A program made the position numbers and the translations under genes. The notes below the pieces were generated by a model that saw only the letters and a program-made list of their open reading frames with translations, was not told the DNA's origin and did not search any database. Of a stretch of DNA of 32,225 nt, positions 31,488-32,225 are shown piece after piece (within the stretch, counting starts at the first letter, position 1; each line of letters begins with the position of its first letter). Location of the stretch: contig JAFGEC010000213.1 of NCBI GenBank assembly GCA_016931775.1, positions 1 through 32,225 of the forward strand, written 5' to 3'. The DNA comes from Candidatus Zhuqueibacterota bacterium (GTDB taxonomy: Bacteria > Zhuqueibacterota > Zhuqueibacteria > Residuimicrobiales > JAFGEC01).

Positions 31488-32225
31488 ATGAAGGCAAAAA
31501 GTTTTATTCTGTTTGGATTATTCTTTCTTACCTGTTCAGGTAATGTTTTTTTAAGTAAGGACGGAACGGAAGGCGACATCAAGGAAAAGCAGTGGGCCAT
31601 ACAAATGGAACCGGATAATCCCCTCAATTATATCGCCCTCGGGAACATATATCTCGAATCCATGCGATATGACGAGGCGATTGCGCAATTTAACAAAGCA
31701 CTGGAGTTGTCACCGGGTCTGAATCCGGGCCTTCTTCAAAAGGGTATTGCCCTGTGGCGCAAGCAGGATAAAAAAGCTGCGCTCAATGCTTTCAAGAGTG
31801 TGCTTTACAGTCCCAAACAAGAAAATCTGCACATCCAAATCGCTCACGAATTGGGTTGTCCTTTTCAGGTTGACCGGATCAGCCACGGAAACGGCGAGTA
31901 TGCTTTCCCTGCTCCCTCACCGGTTCGGGATGAATTGCTCTGCCAGTCTACACGCGACGGTAACTGGGAATTGTACCTGCTCGATTTTACCGGCCAAGTC
32001 ATCAAAAGAGTAACCGATAATTACGCCAGAGACGAATCGCCGGTATTTGCACCGGACGGGAAAACCTTTGCCTTTACCTCAACCCGTGATGATTCGCTGC
32101 ATACAAGTTTCGAAAAAATTTGCCGTAATATTTACCTCGGCAATATTGAATCAGGCAGTGTGACACCGCTTGTCAGTGATCCTTCGGACGACTGGTCGCC
32201 GGTTTTTTCACCGGACGGTGAAAAA
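31488..32225 (+). CDS. Exported TPR and PD40/TolB-like beta-propeller protein, 3' end beyond the window
   Basis: This open frame runs from ATG 31488 to the end without a stop (246 codons) and is missing from the ORF track. Translation gives a hydrophobic signal-like N-terminus (KAKSFILFGLFFLTCSG) with a Cys that could be a non-standard lipobox. About two TPRs follow (NYIALGNIYLESMRYDEAIAQFNKAL), then beta-propeller repeats of the PD40 type (ESPVFAPDGKTFAFTSTRDD, WSPVFSPDGEK). Such TPR/TolB-like propeller fusions are common in exported proteins of FCB-type bacteria and often carry an OmpA-like domain later, which cannot be seen here. It starts 1 base after uvrC and is likely co-transcribed with it. 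The function is unknown. Confidence 0.8.
   Translation, partial: MKAKSFILFGLFFLTCSGNVFLSKDGTEGDIKEKQWAIQMEPDNPLNYIALGNIYLESMRYDEAIAQFNKALELSPGLNPGLLQKGIALWRKQDKKAALNAFKSVLYSPKQENLHIQIAHELGCPFQVDRISHGNGEYAFPAPSPVRDELLCQSTRDGNWELYLLDFTGQVIKRVTDNYARDESPVFAPDGKTFAFTSTRDDSLHTSFEKICRNIYLGNIESGSVTPLVSDPSDDWSPVFSPDGEK

Overview
The window reads as a chromosomal segment of a Gram-negative, free-living, probably saccharolytic bacterium. The grounds are two exported carbohydrate-active enzymes, large exported TPR proteins, an M1-peptidase/ABC permease fusion of the kind common in Bacteroidota relatives, and ordinary AGGAG-type ribosome binding sites with many GTG and TTG starts. A member of the FCB superphylum, such as a Calditrichota/KSB1-like lineage, is my best guess. 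That is inference, not a demonstrated placement. No rRNA, tRNA, CRISPR array or insertion sequence was recognised, and no gap between genes exceeds 300 bases.

Layout. (1) 1-2766: the tail of a GH28 polygalacturonase-type enzyme and a lipoprotein glycoside hydrolase resembling GH106, consistent with pectin/rhamnogalacturonan use. (2) 2774-10834: nine tightly packed genes in the order chorismate mutase, aroF, tyrA, aroA, aroE, aroC, aroK, aroB, aroQ. They encode all seven shikimate-pathway steps plus the entry to the tyrosine branch. The operon is preceded by a promoter, a 19-codon leader ORF whose residues 4-10 read FFYNFYY, and a four-segment alternative RNA fold ending in a strong intrinsic terminator. 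This is a textbook-type Phe/Tyr ribosome-mediated attenuator, absent from the supplied ORF track. (3) 11044-12764, minus strand: a LytTR response regulator and a LytS-type histidine kinase, divergent from (4) 12959-17439: an ABC ATPase and a 1195-residue ABC-2 permease fused to an M1 metallopeptidase.

(5) 17632-27845: a co-directional, overlapping series of PolX, a CPBP-family membrane protease, MltG, PcrA/UvrD helicase, a 1221-residue exported TPR protein and NadC. (6) 28012-29544: a divergent ClpX-like AAA+ ATPase with its own promoter, no zinc-binding domain and an additional C-terminal domain. (7) 29645-31486: UvrC. (8) 31488-32225: the start of an exported TPR plus PD40/TolB-like protein cut by the window edge.

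The most interesting element is the attenuator at 2847-2964. Its geometry predicts that shortage of charged tyrosyl-tRNA (and of phenylalanyl-tRNA at one codon) releases transcription into the whole chorismate operon. AroF and TyrA also carry ACT-like regulatory domains, so control would act at both the RNA and the enzyme level.
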